DNA of 43,319 bases from Chromera velia (lineage: Eukaryota; Sar; Chromeraceae). Below, piece by piece: positions 41,101-43,319 of this stretch. Each line of letters starts with the position of its first letter. Position 1 is the stretch's first letter. The stretch lies in the NCBI GenBank assembly GCA_018398765.1, contig JAHBMJ010005886.1, forward strand, positions 2,501-45,819, read 5' to 3'. Made by a program: the position numbers and the translations under genes. The notes under the pieces were generated by a model that was not told where the DNA came from, ran no database searches, and saw nothing but the letters and a program-made list of their open reading frames with translations.

Positions 41101-43064
41101 TGCGCATTACTGACCAGTCCATGAGTTCGCATAGAGAAAAGTATTGTGCCCACTCGCGTAGTGCGTTGTCGTGAAACTGTTTCTCCGAATTGTGAAGCGA
41201 AAGTATTTGAACACTCCCGCATCTGTTGCGTTGGCAGCGAAGGTTTTCGTCTCCCCGAGTGTCCATGTAGAAACTCCATCGAACCTGTCCAGCTCTGTCC
41301 ACCCGCTCCCGGTCCCATTGGCGGCATCTACCGTCACAGCCGATGGATTCTGATATTCGTACCCGTCAGAACGAGACGTCCACGTGTACGCATTCATCTC
41401 AACAACACACGGAAGCTCTAGGAGCAGCTGGTAGTTCGACTCAAATCCAGAGGACAACCCGGCGACGTTCGTTGCTCCCGTCACCCAAGGCCTCCCCTCT
41501 GTGCTTCTATCGAAAAGAGCCGAGGGGAGGAACTCATTCGTCACCCCCGTGTCCCCAGCGTTCCCTGCCCAGTCGTTGGAGCTGTAGACCCTATACACAC
41601 CGGGACATACAGACCCAGAATAATTACGGTGGAAAGTCATAAAACCGTTAAAAAGAAGATTGGGGTCTTTGGCCCATTGAAACCCCAAATTGTCCCCCCT
41701 CCCGATGTCTGCTGGAGGTATGCGGATGCCGCACGCGGTGACGCCGTCCCCTTCAAAACCTGTGTTGCACGAACACGAGAAGCTGCCGTGCGAGTCCGTG
41801 CAGGCCGCCAGCGAGTGGCAATTGTGTGTCCCTGTCGCGCACTCGTCAGTGTCTGCATGAAGAGAGAATTGCGGGCAAGATTCACAGGCAGTGCAATTAA
41901 GCAACATAAAAAAAAAAAATGAAGTTTCTATTTGGTGAATGAATGAGAACGTGTGCCGTGCAGTCGCCCGGCCAGACCTTTCTTCTCTTCTCATCTACAT
42001 GGGTCAAGAGGGAATCAGATCCTGCCTTACTAACAAAGCTGGGAGTGGTTGTGCATTCCCATATCCTGAGGATGACCTGACCTCCTCATCAAAACTTGAA
42101 GAAAGGGTTTTGCTTTTCCGAACATTTGCATGCGGAAACTCCCCCCCGGAGGCCCCTATCTCTCTCTCTCTCTCACACACACACACACTCACACACACAG
42201 AGGATGGGGAGGGACGCAAGGAGTTTTCAGGCTCTGCGAGAAGAGCAACGGCGCTTTGAGTCATCGGAGTTTCTTCCAGCGTAAGAAGGAATCAAAGCGA
42301 TGCATGGGGTATCTATCCTATCAGACAAAAGCTTCCTTCCTTGCTCTTCCATTGCCTGCCGTCCATTTGATTTTCCTTCTCTCCACACTTTGTTGTCTGC
42401 TTGTCTTTCCTTCTGCACTTGCTCCCTTACTTACTTGCGGAGATATTTGAGTACAATATGAAGTCTCCAATCGCAGCGGCGTGTTCCGTTGTGCCTGAGA
42501 TTCTCCGGACTGTGAACTTGAAGACTTTGAACGGACCCAGTGTGGAGTCAGTTGTGTTGAACGTTCGTGTCTGTCCCAAACTCCAAGTCGTCACCCCATC
42601 ATATGATCCAACCTGGGTGAAGGTCGTTCCGTTAGTCGAACCGTACACTTCCATCTTGCTCGGCACCTGATTGGTTGACACCGTGTCAACAGGGACTTCA
42701 ACGCCCCAACTGATCAAGTGGATATAACAGGGGAGGTATATAAGCATATCGAGTGTCGAGTCGAAGAGGTCGACGGTGCCTTTTACAGGGTCTGCTGTCA
42801 TGAACCCCGATCTGTCGCCGTCCCTCGCCGCTGTTCTGTCAAACGCCCCGCTGAGTGGCCACTCGTTCGCTCCGAAGCTGCCCACTCCAGCGTCGTTAAC
42901 AGTGTTCCAATCTGTCATGACTCGGTACTGTCCTTGGCACTGCGACACAGCCCCTGCATAGTCTTTGTAAATCGAATACGGCCCCCCGTTGTATGTCACT
43001 GAGCCGTCCTTCGTCCACGTCTCTCCTCTGCCGATGTCGAAAGGTGGCAGCTCAACAGTTTGTG
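24803..43064 (-). CDS. Giant modular receptor-like membrane protein (EGF/sushi/HYR ectodomain, ~9 TM), 5' end missing
   Basis: At least 3,498 residues from 24 exons, 5'->3': 43064-42435, 41852-41115, 40807-40679, 40209-40087, 39866-39672, 39136-38657, 38422-38297, 38025-37876, 37735-37610, 37438-37307, 36950-36828, 36407-35898, 35690-35526, 35244-35029, 34545-34437, 34030-33921, 33572-33348, 33055-32813, 32621-32321, 31978-31378, 31010-29767, 29531-29144, 28718-26733, 26251-24803. Every junction is phase-consistent and every acceptor is TGCAG, so this is one gene. Order of modules: two F5/8-like, EGF, EGF, EGF, jelly-roll-like, five EGF, one unknown, one divergent EGF, three sushi, two HYR, Cys-rich stalk, nine or so membrane segments, long charged cytoplasmic part. 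This layout resembles multi-pass surface proteins with ephrin-receptor-like/GCC2-GCC3 stalks of ciliates, oomycetes and apicomplexan relatives. Likely a plasma-membrane adhesion or sensing protein; ligand unknown. The signal peptide and further exons should lie beyond 43319. Confidence 0.9.
26275..26356. repeat. (GAGT)n-(GT)n-(GA)n microsatellite
   Basis: Compound repeat just upstream (on the minus strand) of the final receptor exon acceptor at 26252, inside intron 26732..26252. A second (TG)n of about 30 bases lies at ~26549-26580 in the same intron. Open frames through them are artefacts. Confidence 0.9.
29088..29133. repeat. Poly-A plus (GA)n microsatellite next to a 5' splice site
   Basis: (A)n then (GA)n on the plus strand. 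On the minus strand this is (TC)n followed by (T)n, starting about ten bases after the donor GTTCGT at 29143 of the receptor gene. Confidence 0.9.
29144..31978 (-). other. Receptor domains: Cys-rich stalk and main membrane region
   Basis: Exon 31978..31378 is a Cys-rich stalk ([33 protein letters not shown]). It joins exon 31010..29767 at [20 protein letters not shown], a GCC2/GCC3 (ephrin-receptor-like) motif that ends directly at the first membrane segment ([20 protein letters not shown]). More hydrophobic segments follow: [56 protein letters not shown] ~170-residue cytosolic-type loop rich in Ser, Glu and Lys precedes the last of these. Exon 29531..29144 adds [56 protein letters not shown] and [14 protein letters not shown]. 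The FRPAFFWWE...RK and LEPFNS patterns are shared with TRP-like multi-pass families of protists and fungi. Confidence 0.75.
32321..33055 (-). other. Receptor domains: two HYR modules
   Basis: Exon 33055..32813 (residues 1429-1509) and exon 32621..32321 encode HYR (hyalin repeat) domains. Each has the hallmark order Cys-Pro near the start ([17 protein letters not shown]), a central Gly/Pro turn ([36 protein letters not shown]) and N-x-(S/A)-x-CxF at the end ([18 protein letters not shown]). HYR domains are immunoglobulin-like and often sit beside sushi domains in animal adhesion proteins. The second exon continues into a Cys-rich linker (ENGPCVCK). Confidence 0.85.
33056..33100. repeat. (ATTC)n microsatellite in a receptor intron
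   Basis: ATTC units (one GTTC variant) end directly at the TGCAG acceptor of exon 33055..32813 on the minus strand, where the intron reads (GAAT)n then GCAG. The acceptor therefore has no pyrimidine tract. Confidence 0.9.
33348..35244 (-). other. Receptor domains: three sushi/CCP-like modules
   Basis: Module 1 is exon 35244..35029 ([32 protein letters not shown]: four Cys). Module 2 is split over exons 34545..34437 and 34030..33921 by a phase-2 intron between VTFT and CNDGYLQ, then TLQC and YDC. Module 3 is exon 33572..33348 ([20 protein letters not shown], plus one extra Cys). Each ends with a short Cys-x-Pro/Ala linker into the next, as in complement control protein repeats. Confidence 0.75.
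35526..36407 (-). other. Receptor domains: unassigned module and divergent EGF
   Basis: Exon 36407..35898 (residues ~984-1153) encodes ~170 residues with six to eight Cys, an LPTDECGF motif, [32 protein letters not shown] and a C-terminal [13 protein letters not shown]. The DECG plus beta-rich pattern recalls bacterial pre-peptidase C-terminal (PPC)-like domains, but this is a guess. Exon 35690..35526 is a longer, divergent EGF ([15 protein letters not shown] then [12 protein letters not shown]). Confidence 0.55.
36828..40807 (-). other. Receptor domains: EGF array interrupted by a jelly-roll-like module
   Basis: Seven exons each encode exactly one EGF domain: 40807, 40209, 38422, 38025, 37735, 37438 and 36950 (5' coordinates). 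Several start DVDEC or (E)FDEC and contain NxxGSFxCxC, the pattern of Ca2+-binding EGF domains with Asn/Asp hydroxylation sites. Exons 39866..39672 and 39136..38657 (residues ~540-764) instead encode an aromatic-rich beta-type module ([54 protein letters not shown]), most like a LamG/concanavalin-type jelly roll. All introns here are phase 1. Confidence 0.8.
38080..38114. repeat. (CTCA)n microsatellite in a receptor intron
   Basis: About nine CTCA units inside intron 38296..38026 of the receptor gene. No coding role. Confidence 0.9.
41115..43064 (-). other. Receptor domains: tandem F5/8 type C-like (galactose-binding-like) modules plus first EGF
   Basis: Exon 43064..42435 (residues 1-209) and the main part of exon 41852..41115 encode two versions of the same ~200-residue module. 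Shared landmarks in order are DIGRG, a Cys-Gly/Gln-x-YRV segment, [10 protein letters not shown] against PLSGAFDRT, a central LPC, then PSxxxVxxxNG, [15 protein letters not shown] against [15 protein letters not shown], and a final FKxFxFTxRR. The PS...G..NG and W-xL pattern is typical of discoidin/F5-8 type C folds that bind sugars or lipids. The assignment is by motif only. Exon 41852 begins with a Ca2+-binding-type EGF ([20 protein letters not shown]). Confidence 0.65.
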
Positions 43065-43319
43065 CTGCAAAAATTCAAATACACAACTAGATTTGTAATG
43101 GAAAGAAGCAGAGACTTTTCCTGCATATAACAGGAAGACGGTCAGTTTTGCCGCCTCACTTCCAAGAATACCCACTTTACACAAGGTAAAAGGCAGAAAC
43201 CCGGAAAGCTCAAATTCCTGTGTCCGCTGGAGCAAAGTAAGGCCACGCCTCAGAACCCCGTCGCATTCCACGCCATTACGTGATCCATCCCGCTCTCTTG
43301 CCAAACACCCCCCCCCCCC
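43065..43319. other. Window edge: intron sequence and C12 run
   Basis: The 255 bases upstream of receptor exon 43064..42435 show no second exon. They are most likely the intron that precedes it. The window ends in a run of 12 C bases (43308-43319). Confidence 0.6.

Overview
The window looks like nuclear DNA of an intron-rich, microsatellite-rich alveolate, most likely a chromerid alga such as Chromera velia. This is an inference from three things. First, a calcium-dependent protein kinase (CDPK: kinase fused to four EF-hands, MGxC N-terminus) is found in plants, ciliates, apicomplexans and chromerids but not in animals or fungi. Second, a giant EGF/sushi/HYR surface protein ends in a multi-pass membrane region. 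Third, introns are canonical GT-AG, about 110-610 nt, with a very strict TGCAG acceptor. No search was possible, so the species is not proven. There are no prokaryotic features.

Layout. 1-3155 (minus): a proline/alanine-rich predicted secreted protein (first exon 3155..2032) followed by several probable small exons down to position 306. 3156-4930: a gene-poor interval with two weak plus-strand candidates. 4930-7570: AT-rich non-coding DNA with a direct repeat and a palindromic MITE-like element. 7571-11198 (minus): a five-exon gene of unknown family with an Ala/Ser homopolymer tail. A large compound microsatellite lies in its second intron, and a probable exon at 11928..11572 may belong to it or to a neighbour. 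11935-13891: non-coding, with a 33-bp minisatellite. 13892-22129 (plus): a complete 16-exon CDPK gene, 923 residues, with an enlarged activation segment and a ~380-residue disordered C-terminal tail. 22130-24802: convergent intergenic DNA with a second, inverted copy of the palindromic element. 24803-43064 (minus): the 3' 24 exons of a very large receptor-like gene, at least 3,498 residues. Its ectodomain carries two F5/8-like modules, an EGF array with a jelly-roll-like module, sushi, HYR and Cys-rich stalk modules. About nine membrane segments and a long charged cytoplasmic region follow. Its 5' end lies beyond the window.

The splice models for the CDPK and the receptor were read by hand. 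All intron phases agree across 15 and 23 introns, so these two models are firm. The receptor's ectodomain exons are almost all class 1-1 modules (phase-1 introns on both sides), the signature of exon shuffling. A functional link between the kinase and the receptor (surface sensing and Ca2+ signalling) is possible, but adjacency in a eukaryote is weak evidence.
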